Assembly: GCF_020537505.1 (NCBI RefSeq)
Contig: NZ_JAJBMO010000004.1
Location: 1-64,000, forward strand
Direction of reading: 5' to 3'
DNA from: Blautia glucerasea
Lineage (GTDB): Bacteria; Bacillota; Clostridia; Lachnospirales; Lachnospiraceae
DNA length: 64,000 nt
Of this stretch, positions 17,227-26,610 are shown in pieces. A program made the translations under genes and the position numbers. Each line of letters opens with the position of its first letter. The first letter of the stretch is position 1. The notes under the pieces are model-generated. The model was not told where the DNA came from, made no database searches, and was given only the letters and a program-made list of their open reading frames with translations.

Positions 17227-18642
17227 TTAACTCGTGCTGTCGTCGTATACGTAGTATATCGTATCTGCCCTTTTCTCTTTGAGGGCGCTGTAATCGCTCT
17301 TTGACAGAACTTTATGGGCTCTCAATTTTGTGAGATTTGAGCCGTCTGAAATGAACGGCATTCTTGCGCTGGTTTCATTTGCCAGAACATTTGCGCTTCT
17401 TACGCCGTAATCCAATTCGGAAACGGCTTCATTATATGGTGAGTTGCTGGCGCTGTACTCGCATTGTATAGCCTGCCGGCTTATAAAGGTAATCGTTCTT
17501 TGCATGATATAAGACCGAATCACAACCACCCCGTTTTTTCTTATATGCAGCACTGAACCCATCGGGATTGTCGGGTCTGCATATGTTTTTATGTTATACT
17601 CCTGCTGGTAAAATTCTTCTCCGCTAGTTAGACATATCTTACTCGTATCAAAGAGCCCTGCCGGCATATTTGCCGCACTATATGCAGGATTTGGAGTTCC
17701 GTACTCATCGCAACCATACTTTTCATTGATGTAATCCTGGTTGCCGATTACCGGGCTGTTCTTGATTGTATACCAGTTATTGAAATAGTCCTCCTCGGTC
17801 GTAGTGTCTCCGGTAGTATAAAAAATGTTACTTCTTGGCTCGGATGTAAAGAATTTTGGCAGCCATACGTGACCGGCGCTGTATCTCAGTTTATCAGGGT
17901 CATATGTATCAATGCAGTAGCATTCTGTGCCGGTTTTACTGTCCTGAGCCTCTATGAATCTCAAATTGCCCTCTCCGTCTACTATGCCGAAACGCTGCAG
18001 GCATAATGCAAAATCACGTAGCAAATCAACGCCGTTTTCAGTCGTAATGTCCTGATTATCCGGGAAAAATACTGCGTCAGATATTGCTGGCAGGTCTTCA
18101 TCGTGATAAATCAGTAACCCCAATTGCGCCCCGATTTGGTGTATCATTTCACGCCAGGTAAAATGTTTTCCGTTCTCTTTTGCAATCTTTACTGTCTCTG
18201 ACAGCCAGTGTGCAATGTTATTATTTCGTACTCTGTACAGTCTATCATACGCCGTAACCTTCCAATGCTGCGGCAGATTGGTCGGCTCTGCCGTTTCAAT
18301 ATAACCTGTAAAAAGCGCCGTTTCCTCGCTGTTTAAGCGCTCGCTTAAAGCGCCATCTTTGTATACAGTCGGGGTGATTGTCAGCTGAATTTTACCCTCC
18401 GGGGCATTATCTTTTAGTGCATCCGCGTAGCATTCAAAGGTTAGTTGAGACGAATTGAAACCGCCCCAGAGAAAATAGGGCTCGCTGCATAAGGTCTGCT
18501 TCAACTTTACGCTCTTTCGCACCAGATTGTAATGCGTGAGGTCATCAAACTTTTTGTCCAGTGATTTTATTGTTATGATAACCGGATTTTCTCTTACATA
18601 ATCGGGGGAAAAATGAACGTTGTTGTAAATCTTATCAGTCAA
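17227..18642 (-). CDS. Phage tail protein, baseplate hub-like
   Basis: 471 aa. The central part (VTAYDRLYRVRNNNIAHWL, then MIHQIGAQLGLLI) resembles tail hub proteins (XkdQ/gp27-like) that carry a first beta-domain and then a membrane-puncturing platform. It overlaps the preceding 148-aa gene by 8 bases and follows the tape measure in the usual siphophage order. The assignment is by pattern and position. Confidence 0.55.
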   Translation of the reverse strand: MTDKIYNNVHFSPDYVRENPVIITIKSLDKKFDDLTHYNLVRKSVKLKQTLCSEPYFLWGGFNSSQLTFECYADALKDNAPEGKIQLTITPTVYKDGALSERLNSEETALFTGYIETAEPTNLPQHWKVTAYDRLYRVRNNNIAHWLSETVKIAKENGKHFTWREMIHQIGAQLGLLIYHDEDLPAISDAVFFPDNQDITTENGVDLLRDFALCLQRFGIVDGEGNLRFIEAQDSKTGTECYCIDTYDPDKLRYSAGHVWLPKFFTSEPRSNIFYTTGDTTTEEDYFNNWYTIKNSPVIGNQDYINEKYGCDEYGTPNPAYSAANMPAGLFDTSKICLTSGEEFYQQEYNIKTYADPTIPMGSVLHIRKNGVVVIRSYIMQRTITFISRQAIQCEYSASNSPYNEAVSELDYGVRSANVLANETSARMPFISDGSNLTKLRAHKVLSKSDYSALKEKRADTIYYVYDDSTS

Positions 18643-19081
18643 CGCTGCTCACCTCCCGGAAAATGAACTTCACCGGACTATAATAGACATGTTCCGGGCT
18701 TGTTCCTTCTATAGTAAAGTTGATATCCTCCAGTGTAAAATCCTTATCTATTACGTATTCTCCTGTTCTCGGGTCATAGTAATCCAGCATATAGGAATCT
18801 TTATTTAATCCAGCCCCGGTATGCTTTGCCGTTTCTAACGCCTCAAGAATTTTTGCAATTTCTTCTTCCGTCAACAGATTCGGCTTGCCAGGTGTTTCAA
18901 ATGAAATTTCAGTCTTTTTACCGATTGAATAAATTACATGCCGGACGTCGTTATAGTCTGTCCAATCGTCAATCTTCTCTTTATTTGCAGAGACCTTATA
19001 TGAACCGGGGGAAATATATCCCCCATCTTCCGCTTCGTCCAGTCTCAGCTGTCCAATCCTTAAAATATAGCCTTTATACAT
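18635..19081 (-). CDS. Phage tail protein, DUF6711-like (distal tail position)
   Basis: 148 aa. MYKGYILRIGQLRL followed by a segment with ISPGSYKVSANKEKIDDWTDYND is characteristic of a small Firmicutes tail protein found just after the tape measure gene. I start at ATG 19081, with GAGGTGGTGAG upstream. The role is probably in the distal tail or adaptor ring; function not demonstrated. Confidence 0.6.
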   Translation of the reverse strand: MYKGYILRIGQLRLDEAEDGGYISPGSYKVSANKEKIDDWTDYNDVRHVIYSIGKKTEISFETPGKPNLLTEEEIAKILEALETAKHTGAGLNKDSYMLDYYDPRTGEYVIDKDFTLEDINFTIEGTSPEHVYYSPVKFIFREVSSVD

Positions 19082-19094
19082 ATCACTCACCACC

Positions 19095-22000
19095 TCACTT
19101 TCGCATACCTGTAATACGGTAGCTGCTCGCCTGCCGCTTTAGTGCTGCGGCGCTCACGTCCTCGCTGTCCAGATACACCTTAACCTCATTTTGAATCTCC
19201 GGTCTAATAGTTAAATCTGCCATAGATGCACCAATGCCGCGGTCGCTCTGCACCTCGCTTCTTAGTGCCTGCTTCCGGCTCCGGTCCTCCTGTATCTGGC
19301 TGTAACCGGTAGTAAGAACATTCTTCATTGCGTCTGTAAAATCCCCGCTGAAATTCTCATCCTGCATCGCTGCTTTAGCCTGTTCTATCGCATCCAGCAG
19401 ACCCTGTGTGGACTGAATGCCGAACTCATACCATGCATTGTATCCATCGGTGACACCTTCCATGATGTTTTCCGTGTATGCCTGCATAATGTCATCAACC
19501 CTCTCATTCGTCCCGCTTGTATAGCTGCTGAACTCGTCAAACTGCTTTTGGAATTGCTGCAATTCCGCGTCAGATGTCCAGGTTGCCAGGTTGTGTACAT
19601 ATTCCAGCCCGCTTTGACCCTGCTCGGTCAGATAACTCAAAAACTCATCAGATAACCCGCGCTGACTCAGACTCTTTAACTCATCGGCATACTTTCCCAT
19701 GATATCCAGTGATATCTGCGCGTTTTTCTCCATCTGCCCCTTGCTGGATGATGTGTATATATCCATGAGGCCTTCCGTATCACCAAAAAGAGAAAAAGAA
19801 GAAAAAGCATTTTTAAGAGAATCTTTAAAATCCTCTACATTTTGCGCCGCCGCGGTTAATTGTGACTCTATTGCTGCAGAAACATCTGCGCTTTGAATAT
19901 TCCCTGCGGCATCTATATAGGCGGCTGCGGTATCCTCTACGGCATCACTTAAACTCTCACTAGCCTTCGCAGCCTCCTCATCAGCCTTTGCCTGTTCTAT
20001 GGTTTTCGTCGTCAGGCTGCCGCTTTGGTTTACATACAGCCCGTAATCCTCATATAATTCCTTGCTGCGGTTGTCAAAATCCTCAACCGTCTCGGATGTT
20101 TTGGAATACTGCTCCTCAGCCTTCTTTAGCTCGGATGTCGCCTCTCGCTGGTTCTGCAGGTAATCGGTCATTTCCTCATTGGCGGCGTTGAGCTCTTTTG
20201 TCAGTTTATAGTTACCGCTGAAATCATTGAATTTGGCTTCGTCCTGCCTTTTTTCAATCTCTTTGATTTTTTCTTTTTGCTCTTTTATCTTTTTGTCAGA
20301 CTCATCCAACGCAGACTGTGCCTGTGCCCTCGCAATCTCCGCATCTGCTTTTGCCATGACATAGGCGTTTCTCTTTGCGGCAATCGCTGCGGCAATGATT
20401 TCCTGGTAGGACTGAACCATAGTATCCTTTAATGTCTCAAAATCGGACGCTGACAATTCCAGAATTTTGTTAGTATCTCCGATATACTGGTTGAGTTCCG
20501 GTATGGTCCCGCTTAGCGTCTCAATCGCATTGTTTAGCTGGAAAGTTTCATATTCGGTTAGTTCCGTCTTACTTCTTGCCTGCTCTATGATATCTATGTA
20601 GTATTTCACAGTCTCGGCATTCGCCATGCCTTCAGCATAATCAGTGTCTGCCTGACTGATTGTGTTTTGCACCTTATCATTGGCCTTTTCTACCTGGTCT
20701 ATGAACAGGTCAAGCTCGCTCTCTTGCTTTTTGATTGCGTCTGTGATGCCGTTTAAGCCGTCTGCAATGCCATCAAACATATCTGTGAGCGGCCCTTTTA
20801 TGTAATCATATACCGCATCGCCCAGGCCGTTTGCGGCACTGCTGGCGCTGGCCATGGCTCCTTGTAAATTATCGGACATCGTTTCTGCCATCTGCTCGGC
20901 TGCTCCGTCGCAGTTTTCCAGCTCTTCGCGGTAGCCCCTTACATTGTCCATGCCCTCCTGCAGCACCATATTGACGCCCTTAATAGAATCATCGGTAAAC
21001 ACTGCACTCAGGGCCGCTGAACGCTGGGCATTTCCCATACCTTCTGTTGCTGCCTCTACATCTGACATAATGTCAATGAGGTCACGGAAATTACCGTTAG
21101 AATCCTGAACGGCAATTGAGGTATTGCCAATCTGGATTGCCCCGTCTTTCATTTTGCTTGTGATGTCGCGCATCGTGGCGGATAAAGAGGTTCCCGCCTC
21201 ACTTCCCTTACGCCCCTGATTGGCGTATGCTTCAAGCAATGCCGTTACGGTCTGTATAGACTGCCCGGCCGCATTTAGTGACGCCGCACTGTTCTTATAT
21301 GCCTCGCCAAACTGCGCCGTTGTGGCGTTGCTGTGACTTTGTGCATACGCCAACATATCGGCCATCTTTCCGGCATAATCTGCGCTTAAACCGAATGCCG
21401 TTAAATAATCTGTCACCATATCGGACGCTTCCGCCAGGTCCATTTCTGACGCGGTTGCCAGGTTGATTACACCCGGAATTGCCGCCAGCTGCTGACGAAC
21501 ATTCCAGCCGGCCAGCGCCATATAACCGAAGGCATCGGAGACATCTTCAGCATTGAAACGCTTTGAAATCCGTCCCAAATCTTCGGCGGTTGCCTTTAAC
21601 TCACGCATTTCTGCATCGGTTGCACCTGAAAGGGCTTGTACCTTTGATAAACTGGATTCCAGGCCGCTTCCAACCTCTACGGCATATTGTGCACCCTGTT
21701 TTAACCAGTCGCAGACTTTTTCAATGCCGGCTGTGGCAATATTACCGCCGACAACACCGGCAAAAACGTTCATTGCACCGCCTGCGGCGTCTGCTGCCTC
21801 TCCTGACTCTGAAACGGCTTCCCCGAACTCATTTATACTATGAGAACACCCATCCGCGCTCTCTCTAGCCTCCTCAATATATCTCGCATAACGGTCAACC
21901 TCTGAACCGGCCTCACGCTCGGCCGCCTTCGCATCCTCCAATGCCTTCTGAAAATATGCGGTTCTGCTGCCGCATTTCTCCACCTGCTCGGAATAATCAA

Positions 22001-22409
22001 GATATGACTGATAAGCCTTATCTGCTGCCTCCTGCTGCTGTTTTATCGCATCGGCGGATGCCTCGCCGCTGTCTTTCATTTCCTGTAAAGACTCTTCGGC
22101 CCTTTTGTATGCCTCCAGCATCTGCAGCATTGTTTCTTTCGTTTTTTGCTGTGCCTCTCGGCTCCTTTCGTATGCGGTGGACATCTTTTCCACCTGTGCT
22201 CTTGCGGTGGACTGCATCTCCCCGTATTTTTCCTGGACTGCGATTAATGCCTCCAGACTGTTAGCATTTCCCGCATATGAGGCCTGAATGTTCTTCAATG
22301 AAGAATGCATTGCAGCCAGGGACGAGCGGCAGTTTTTCACTGAACTTTTGAAAGCATTCTCGCCGTCAAGTTTTATGATAGCGCCAATCGCGCGCTTTTT
22401 ATTCGCCAT
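19095..22409 (-). CDS. Tail tape measure protein
   Basis: 1104 aa. Long coiled-coil N-terminus (about 1-200), then the TIGR01760-type conserved region with the phrases LSKVQALSGATDAEMRELKATAEDLG, WNVRQQLAAIPGVINLA and TAQFGEAYKNSAASLNAAGQ (about 255-400). A second, strongly helical part with ~150 Lys/Glu-rich residues (about 690-790) follows. Unlike many tape measures it lacks long hydrophobic stretches. Its length should set the tail length. It follows the tail chaperone frameshift pair, as expected. Confidence 0.9.
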   Translation of the reverse strand: MANKKRAIGAIIKLDGENAFKSSVKNCRSSLAAMHSSLKNIQASYAGNANSLEALIAVQEKYGEMQSTARAQVEKMSTAYERSREAQQKTKETMLQMLEAYKRAEESLQEMKDSGEASADAIKQQQEAADKAYQSYLDYSEQVEKCGSRTAYFQKALEDAKAAEREAGSEVDRYARYIEEARESADGCSHSINEFGEAVSESGEAADAAGGAMNVFAGVVGGNIATAGIEKVCDWLKQGAQYAVEVGSGLESSLSKVQALSGATDAEMRELKATAEDLGRISKRFNAEDVSDAFGYMALAGWNVRQQLAAIPGVINLATASEMDLAEASDMVTDYLTAFGLSADYAGKMADMLAYAQSHSNATTAQFGEAYKNSAASLNAAGQSIQTVTALLEAYANQGRKGSEAGTSLSATMRDITSKMKDGAIQIGNTSIAVQDSNGNFRDLIDIMSDVEAATEGMGNAQRSAALSAVFTDDSIKGVNMVLQEGMDNVRGYREELENCDGAAEQMAETMSDNLQGAMASASSAANGLGDAVYDYIKGPLTDMFDGIADGLNGITDAIKKQESELDLFIDQVEKANDKVQNTISQADTDYAEGMANAETVKYYIDIIEQARSKTELTEYETFQLNNAIETLSGTIPELNQYIGDTNKILELSASDFETLKDTMVQSYQEIIAAAIAAKRNAYVMAKADAEIARAQAQSALDESDKKIKEQKEKIKEIEKRQDEAKFNDFSGNYKLTKELNAANEEMTDYLQNQREATSELKKAEEQYSKTSETVEDFDNRSKELYEDYGLYVNQSGSLTTKTIEQAKADEEAAKASESLSDAVEDTAAAYIDAAGNIQSADVSAAIESQLTAAAQNVEDFKDSLKNAFSSFSLFGDTEGLMDIYTSSSKGQMEKNAQISLDIMGKYADELKSLSQRGLSDEFLSYLTEQGQSGLEYVHNLATWTSDAELQQFQKQFDEFSSYTSGTNERVDDIMQAYTENIMEGVTDGYNAWYEFGIQSTQGLLDAIEQAKAAMQDENFSGDFTDAMKNVLTTGYSQIQEDRSRKQALRSEVQSDRGIGASMADLTIRPEIQNEVKVYLDSEDVSAAALKRQASSYRITGMRK

Positions 22410-22423
22410 ATCTAAACCTCCAT

Positions 22424-23022
22424 CTACAACACACTCAGGCTTTCAACCTTTCGCGGCTCGGCAAATAATGCCTGTCCTGCGGTCATGTTGTGTATTTTCT
22501 TATACGTCTCAAACAAATCACACCACCGGCCAAAATATAGCCGCCGCACCTGGTCATAAGTAAAGCCCATTCTCATTCCCCACAGATAAATCCATTCAAA
22601 ATCTATATGCGGGTCAGGGTCGCTTACTGGTGGCTCGTTTCGGCGGGCGGCTGCTGTTTTGGGGCTCGTAATGACCTCATAACTTCGCCATATATAGTAG
22701 CAGACACTGTGAAAATAGACTGGTCGCACCGTCTGAAAATTTCCTTTGGTGTCATTTTTTCAATTTTGTTTTTGTGGTTTTCGTTGTACACTTCTATACC
22801 TTCACTAATCATACGCGGTAATGCATACACCAGCGCATGAGCATCCGGCAGCCAGTCCTCGCGAACTGTCTTAAAATCAATCTGCCCGTCGTCATTTAAC
22901 GGGGCGATTTTGCTTATAAAATCCTGTATGGTGCCAAATTCGTCCTGCAGCTCCTCCAGGACTCCAAGGTTACACATCAGCGGGATTTTATCCCCACTCA
23001 GTTCAATTGTCGTTAAGTCCAT
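22424..23022 (-). CDS. Tail assembly chaperone, -1 frameshift fusion (GT-type)
   Basis: A second reading frame (-1) begins inside the 132-aa chaperone gene and runs to 22424 without a plausible start of its own. At 22663-22657 (minus strand) the sequence is CCCAAAA, set exactly as C CCA AAA in the zero frame. Slipping there would give a fusion of about 199 aa whose extra 77 residues begin TAAARRNEPPVSDPDPHIDF. This is the classical lambda gpG/gpGT arrangement upstream of a tape measure gene. The fusion is predicted, not proven. Confidence 0.8.
22624..23022 (-). CDS. Tail assembly chaperone, zero-frame product (G-type)
   Basis: 132 aa, mostly helical (LSGDKIPLMCNLGVLEELQDEFG start). It lies between the major tail protein and the tape measure and shares its N-terminal 122 residues with the frameshift product. 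It would coat the tape measure protein during tail assembly. A terminator separates it from the tail tube gene. Confidence 0.8.
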   Translation of the reverse strand: MDLTTIELSGDKIPLMCNLGVLEELQDEFGTIQDFISKIAPLNDDGQIDFKTVREDWLPDAHALVYALPRMISEGIEVYNENHKNKIEKMTPKEIFRRCDQSIFTVSATIYGEVMRSLRAPKQQPPAETSHQ

Positions 23023-23045
23023 TTTGTTCTTTCCTCCTTATAAAC

Positions 23046-23087
23046 AAAAAAGACGGGAAAGAGGCAAAAGAGCCTCTGCCCGTCTTT
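23046..23087 (-). terminator. Terminator after the major tail protein gene
   Basis: AAGACGGG-AGAGGC stem with TTTT loop (minus strand), followed by TTTTTTG. It lies 7 bases beyond the tail tube gene. Terminators inside structural operons usually set high expression of the upstream protein. Confidence 0.85.
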
Positions 23088-23094
23088 GTGTCAG

Positions 23095-23649
23095 TTACGC
23101 AGCCACAATGCCCGCTTTAGTTTTCAGCCAGGAGTAGGCTTCGTCCTCAGTATCAAACTGAGCCTTTTCTCTCCATGTTTTATCCTTTGCTCCAACTGCA
23201 ACACCAGAAATTTTCTGTGCCGTAAAGGTAAGTGAGTCATTCTGTGTTGTGTAAGAGTCTTCGCCCTCTGTAAAGAGGACTTTTGGCAGCCAGCAGGCGG
23301 TGTAAACGTCGTGCTCGTCGTCTATTGCCTCGCATCCAACAAAACCATATCCAACGTAATTGGACTTATCGTTTGTCTTTGCTGTCTCCTCTTTCTTTGA
23401 TGTGTCAATTGTATGACCAAAAAGCAGCTCGCCAGCAGCAAGCGGGATTGTCTTAATCTCGGCTGTTACATCGGCCTGTTTAAACAATTTTCTGTGAAGA
23501 CCCAGGCGGTTATCACAGTAAAATGAGCCTTCGGAAAACGCCGGGGTTACACTAGTTCCAGCTGCCTCTAACTCAATCGCTTCAGAATACTTCTCGGTCT
23601 CGCCGTTATATTTTGCAATAATCGGCTTTGAAATTCCAAAATATGCCAT
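23095..23649 (-). CDS. Major tail tube protein
   Basis: 184 aa. The start (MAYFGISKPIIAKYNGETEKYS), the acidic, Gly-rich beta composition and the final Trp-containing segment (KTWREKAQFDTEDEAYSWLK) match phi13-type major tail proteins. It is flanked by head-tail connectors and the chaperone pair and followed by a strong terminator, consistent with a very abundant product. Confidence 0.85.
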   Translation of the reverse strand: MAYFGISKPIIAKYNGETEKYSEAIELEAAGTSVTPAFSEGSFYCDNRLGLHRKLFKQADVTAEIKTIPLAAGELLFGHTIDTSKKEETAKTNDKSNYVGYGFVGCEAIDDEHDVYTACWLPKVLFTEGEDSYTTQNDSLTFTAQKISGVAVGAKDKTWREKAQFDTEDEAYSWLKTKAGIVAA

Positions 23650-23683
23650 AATTCTTTACCTCCTCACGCTGTGCTTTAGCGTG

Positions 23684-24016
23684 TTAAAGTTTAATGTCTG
23701 CCGAAAATAGCAGAACTGTTCTTTTCGTTTCGTCTTGCATATCAATGCCAACCAGCGGCTCGGTGAACCCCTCGGTGGTCATTAAATCTATAATTTTCCA
23801 CATAACAGCGTCATAACTCTTATCTATCGGCTGTATATATGAAAGCCTTACATGAGCAATGCGGGCGTGTGCTCTATTGTCTGCGAAATTGGCAGGCTTT
23901 ACATCGTCCACCTGGTAAACACAAAACTCGGGCTCCTCTCCTTCATACTTATGAATTCCATAGGGGACATTGAGCCGCTCCGCAATGCGGTTTAATTTTT
24001 CAAGCGGTTTTATCAT
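23684..24016 (-). CDS. Tail terminator / tail completion protein
   Basis: 110 aa with a mixed alpha/beta pattern (LNRIAERLNVPYGIHKYEGEEPEFCVYQ, then IDLMTTEGFTEPL). It is in the slot between the HK97 gp10-like protein and the tail tube, where tail terminators are encoded. It overlaps the upstream gene by four bases (ATGA). Confidence 0.65.
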   Translation of the reverse strand: MIKPLEKLNRIAERLNVPYGIHKYEGEEPEFCVYQVDDVKPANFADNRAHARIAHVRLSYIQPIDKSYDAVMWKIIDLMTTEGFTEPLVGIDMQDETKRTVLLFSADIKL

Positions 24017-24546
24017 TCGTCATCACCCCATATTTCAGATAATGCCCGGTCAAATTCGTTCTCCATTGCGTTCAGCACAGCATTTTCACTGGCTGCAATT
24101 GCCTGTGTGATTACGTCGTATGCGGGGATAGCATAGCCAATAACTTCCTTTCCCTTATACATACGCTTATACACTTTGCCGCCTCGGATTCGTATATACT
24201 CGCGGTTTATCAGATATATCATTTTGTCCGGGTTTGATTTGTCTCCTGGGTTTTCATTTCCGGTTGTGGCCCTGTATGCCAAAAACCAGCCTCCGGCGCT
24301 GTTCTGAACTGCTCCGGTGGACTTCAGGCTTTTCTGTAACGGTCCTTTATGTCTCAACATCTGCGTGTCCATTGCAGTTATGATATGAGGCTCGGCAGCA
24401 TTTAACAGCCGCTCGCCCAATTTTACATTCTGCATCTGGTCCATCTTTGCTTCTAATTCTGCAAAACCCGTTATCGCAAAATTGCCGTTATTTCTTTGGT
24501 CAATGAGGATATCGCCCTCTTGCCTTACACCCTTCTTATAAGCCAT
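24013..24546 (-). CDS. HK97 gp10-like head-tail component
   Basis: 177 aa, basic, with the pattern FAELEAKMDQM, LLNAAEPHIITAMDTQM and a late GYAIPAYDVITQAIAASENAVLNAMENEF helix, as in HK97-gp10-like tail completion proteins. Start at ATG 24546; it overlaps the head-closure gene by 11 bases. It helps join the neck to the tail. Confidence 0.75.
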   Translation of the reverse strand: MAYKKGVRQEGDILIDQRNNGNFAITGFAELEAKMDQMQNVKLGERLLNAAEPHIITAMDTQMLRHKGPLQKSLKSTGAVQNSAGGWFLAYRATTGNENPGDKSNPDKMIYLINREYIRIRGGKVYKRMYKGKEVIGYAIPAYDVITQAIAASENAVLNAMENEFDRALSEIWGDDE

Positions 24547-24862
24547 TATTAAACCCTCTTCCGCTTTGTCTACGTGTACAATCAAGAGAAACACCGCCGG
24601 ATGATATCGTTGCCTGCTGGATGTCATACTCCTGACCGTCTGACTCGTCAACTAGAATTGATTGACCCTCATAAAAACGTGTCTCAAAAATTAAAGAGAT
24701 GTTGTATCCGGCCTGGCTCGCCTGCACCTGCTCGCGGCGTGTAGCCTCGCGGGCGGTTGCCGGGATTGCCTCTTGCCATTTAATATCTTCTTTTATGAAA
24801 CCTTCGCTGTCACGCTCTGCCGCAGCAGAGACCGGCAATTTTATTGATGTCATCCTTTTCAT
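24536..24862 (-). CDS. Phage head closure (head-tail joining) protein
   Basis: 108 aa, beta-rich, with the features of SPP1 gp16-like head-closure proteins (FETRFYEGQSILVDESDGQEYDIQQAT). It overlaps both neighbours by a few bases, giving a translationally coupled string of connector genes. Confidence 0.7.
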   Translation of the reverse strand: MKRMTSIKLPVSAAAERDSEGFIKEDIKWQEAIPATAREATRREQVQASQAGYNISLIFETRFYEGQSILVDESDGQEYDIQQATISSGGVSLDCTRRQSGRGFNNGL

Positions 24863-25182
24863 AGCAGCCCCTCCATTGTCGCGCCCGGTTGTTCAAGAGA
24901 AAGACGAAAAACCTTCCTCTCAAATTTCCCCAGATGCCAGTTTGCATCTTTCGTCTCCCCGGTATCTCCACGCAACTCATAACAGACATAGTGAGCAATA
25001 CATGAGATGACCGGGGCTGCGCCCTCCTCTATTACAGACTGTGGAACGCCTCCCGTTCGCATCTCTATTATTGCATCGTCTATCAGGTCAGATATCCTCT
25101 CGTCATAGACTGTGACGGAATCCGGGATGCCGGCGGTCGTTTTGGATTTTTTTAGTGCTTTATTTTTAAATTCTTCAGTCAT
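24859..25182 (-). CDS. Head-tail connector / adaptor protein (gp6-like)
   Basis: 107 aa, helical, resembling HK97 gp6/SPP1 gp15 adaptors (YDERISDLIDDAIIEMRTGGVP; ISCIAHYVCYELRG). It follows the capsid gene directly and overlaps the head-closure gene by four bases. It would form the ring under the portal. Confidence 0.7.
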   Translation of the reverse strand: MTEEFKNKALKKSKTTAGIPDSVTVYDERISDLIDDAIIEMRTGGVPQSVIEEGAAPVISCIAHYVCYELRGDTGETKDANWHLGKFERKVFRLSLEQPGATMEGLL

Positions 25183-25211
25183 GCCGGCGCCTCCATGTCA
25201 TACCCGCGGTC

Positions 25212-26402
25212 TTAGGCCGCAGGTGTAATCTTTTTCTTTGTAGGTGTCTTGGTCTCAATTGCAAGATAACCCAGCACGTATGCATCGGTGTCTCTTGGTT
25301 TAACATCCAGACGCTCGGAACCCTTGAATAACAGACAGTCCTCTTCAAATGCAGACAGGCCGGTTACGGTTGCAACATCTGAAGATTTGATAGAAAACTG
25401 TTTTCTATCATACAGAGTGACTGCCTCTTTGAGGTCTCCAATGATGAATGGCGGGTACTGCTTTGTATCAACAGTTACATCCTCTAACTCGTCATTTGGT
25501 ACTACCTCAATCGGTACAACCAGCGGGCCAACAGCCAGCTGCATTTTTGTTGGGTCAGCCGGATTTGGGTTCATCAGCGGGCGCTGGTTAGAGTCCTTTA
25601 ACTCACACAGAGCCTGGAATCCATTGTCATTTGTAATGATTTTGGATGTTCTCTTGTATGCACTACCAAGAGTAACATTCAGGGCTCTCACAATGTCATC
25701 AATTCCGGCCAGAGTTGTATATGTAGGAGCGTCAGCACCCTCATCAGTTTTTCCTGCATTGATAGCATCAAGAACAAGACGGTTACGGGTAACTCGTGAC
25801 TCATCGGCCAGCCATTCAATGATTACGGAATTGATAGCCGCATCTGAATCATCCAGTAACTCAAAGGAAACAGGCAGATATCCGCCGTACTTTTCAACAG
25901 TGTATTTCTGTCTGAAAAATTCCGGCTGCTCGGTTGCGGTGTATTTTCCACCCTCACCAATCTTTGAAAAACCTTTCTTTTTCTTTTTCTTCTGGAATGT
26001 TCTTTCACCAGTTGGAGCGGTTACAGACTCATTTTTTACTAACTGAGCCAGGTTAAAGGATGCCTCACGCAGTTTAATAATCTTTGTCTGGATATCCTCC
26101 GGAACTGTATAACCTCCATCCGTCTTTACGCCCTCGGTCATAGTATTTCTGAAACCGTGACGGGCAGCATTAGCAAATTTTGCCTCTACTGTTTCGTCCT
26201 GTACTGGCTTCACCGGCTTCGGGTTCTTTGGTGCAGGGGTTGTGTCTTCAATGTCCTTTAACAGGTCAAATTTGTCCTGCATCTCCTGGAGTTCTGCTTT
26301 TGCAGCCTTCGCCTCGGCGATTTTACCCTCATCTACCAGGTTCTTTACAAGGGCCTTCTTTTCATTAATTGAATCTAATAACTCAAGAAGTTTCTTATTC
26401 AT
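25212..26402 (-). CDS. HK97-type major capsid protein
   Basis: 396 aa. An N-terminal coiled-coil scaffold-like delta domain (about residues 1-75) precedes the mature fold, whose start is near RHGFRNTMTEGVKTDGGYTVP. The E-loop region contains a KKKKKK run after RTFQ, and the later strands read IITNDNGFQALCELKDSNQRPL. The neighbouring ClpP-type protease is expected to remove the delta domain. A dispersed phage element lies about 90 bases upstream, giving the gene its own potential promoter. Confidence 0.92.
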   Translation of the reverse strand: MNKKLLELLDSINEKKALVKNLVDEGKIAEAKAAKAELQEMQDKFDLLKDIEDTTPAPKNPKPVKPVQDETVEAKFANAARHGFRNTMTEGVKTDGGYTVPEDIQTKIIKLREASFNLAQLVKNESVTAPTGERTFQKKKKKKGFSKIGEGGKYTATEQPEFFRQKYTVEKYGGYLPVSFELLDDSDAAINSVIIEWLADESRVTRNRLVLDAINAGKTDEGADAPTYTTLAGIDDIVRALNVTLGSAYKRTSKIITNDNGFQALCELKDSNQRPLMNPNPADPTKMQLAVGPLVVPIEVVPNDELEDVTVDTKQYPPFIIGDLKEAVTLYDRKQFSIKSSDVATVTGLSAFEEDCLLFKGSERLDVKPRDTDAYVLGYLAIETKTPTKKKITPAA

Positions 26403-26492
26403 AGTTTCTTTTCTCCTTTCCCATTTATCGGGTATGTTTCAGCCCATAACGGGCCGTTATTTTTCTGCCGGTTTCCCGGCTTTGTTTCTACA

Positions 26493-26528
26493 TATAATAT
26501 GACAAATAAAATTCGGGATAAAAATTGC
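26493..26528 (-). promoter_or_regulatory. Phage dispersed element, copy 3 (before capsid gene)
   Basis: Exact core TAATATG (26495-26501, plus strand), then CAAATAAAATTC and an A-rich end. On the minus strand it is about 93 bases before the major capsid start and just after a terminator-like hairpin. Confidence 0.6.
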
Positions 26529-26568
26529 ACCTGTAAACATGAAAAATTCATTTTGCATGTTTACAGTT
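26521..26568 (-). terminator. Terminator after the prohead protease gene
   Basis: CTGTAAACATG and its complement (11 bp) form a hairpin on the minus strand followed by GTGCAATTTTT. It overlaps the upstream edge of dispersed element copy 3, a terminator-then-promoter pair. Confidence 0.7.
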
Positions 26569-26610
26569 TTTATTCTGAATGTCACCAGTGAGGGCGGCAG
26601 CCCTCACAAA

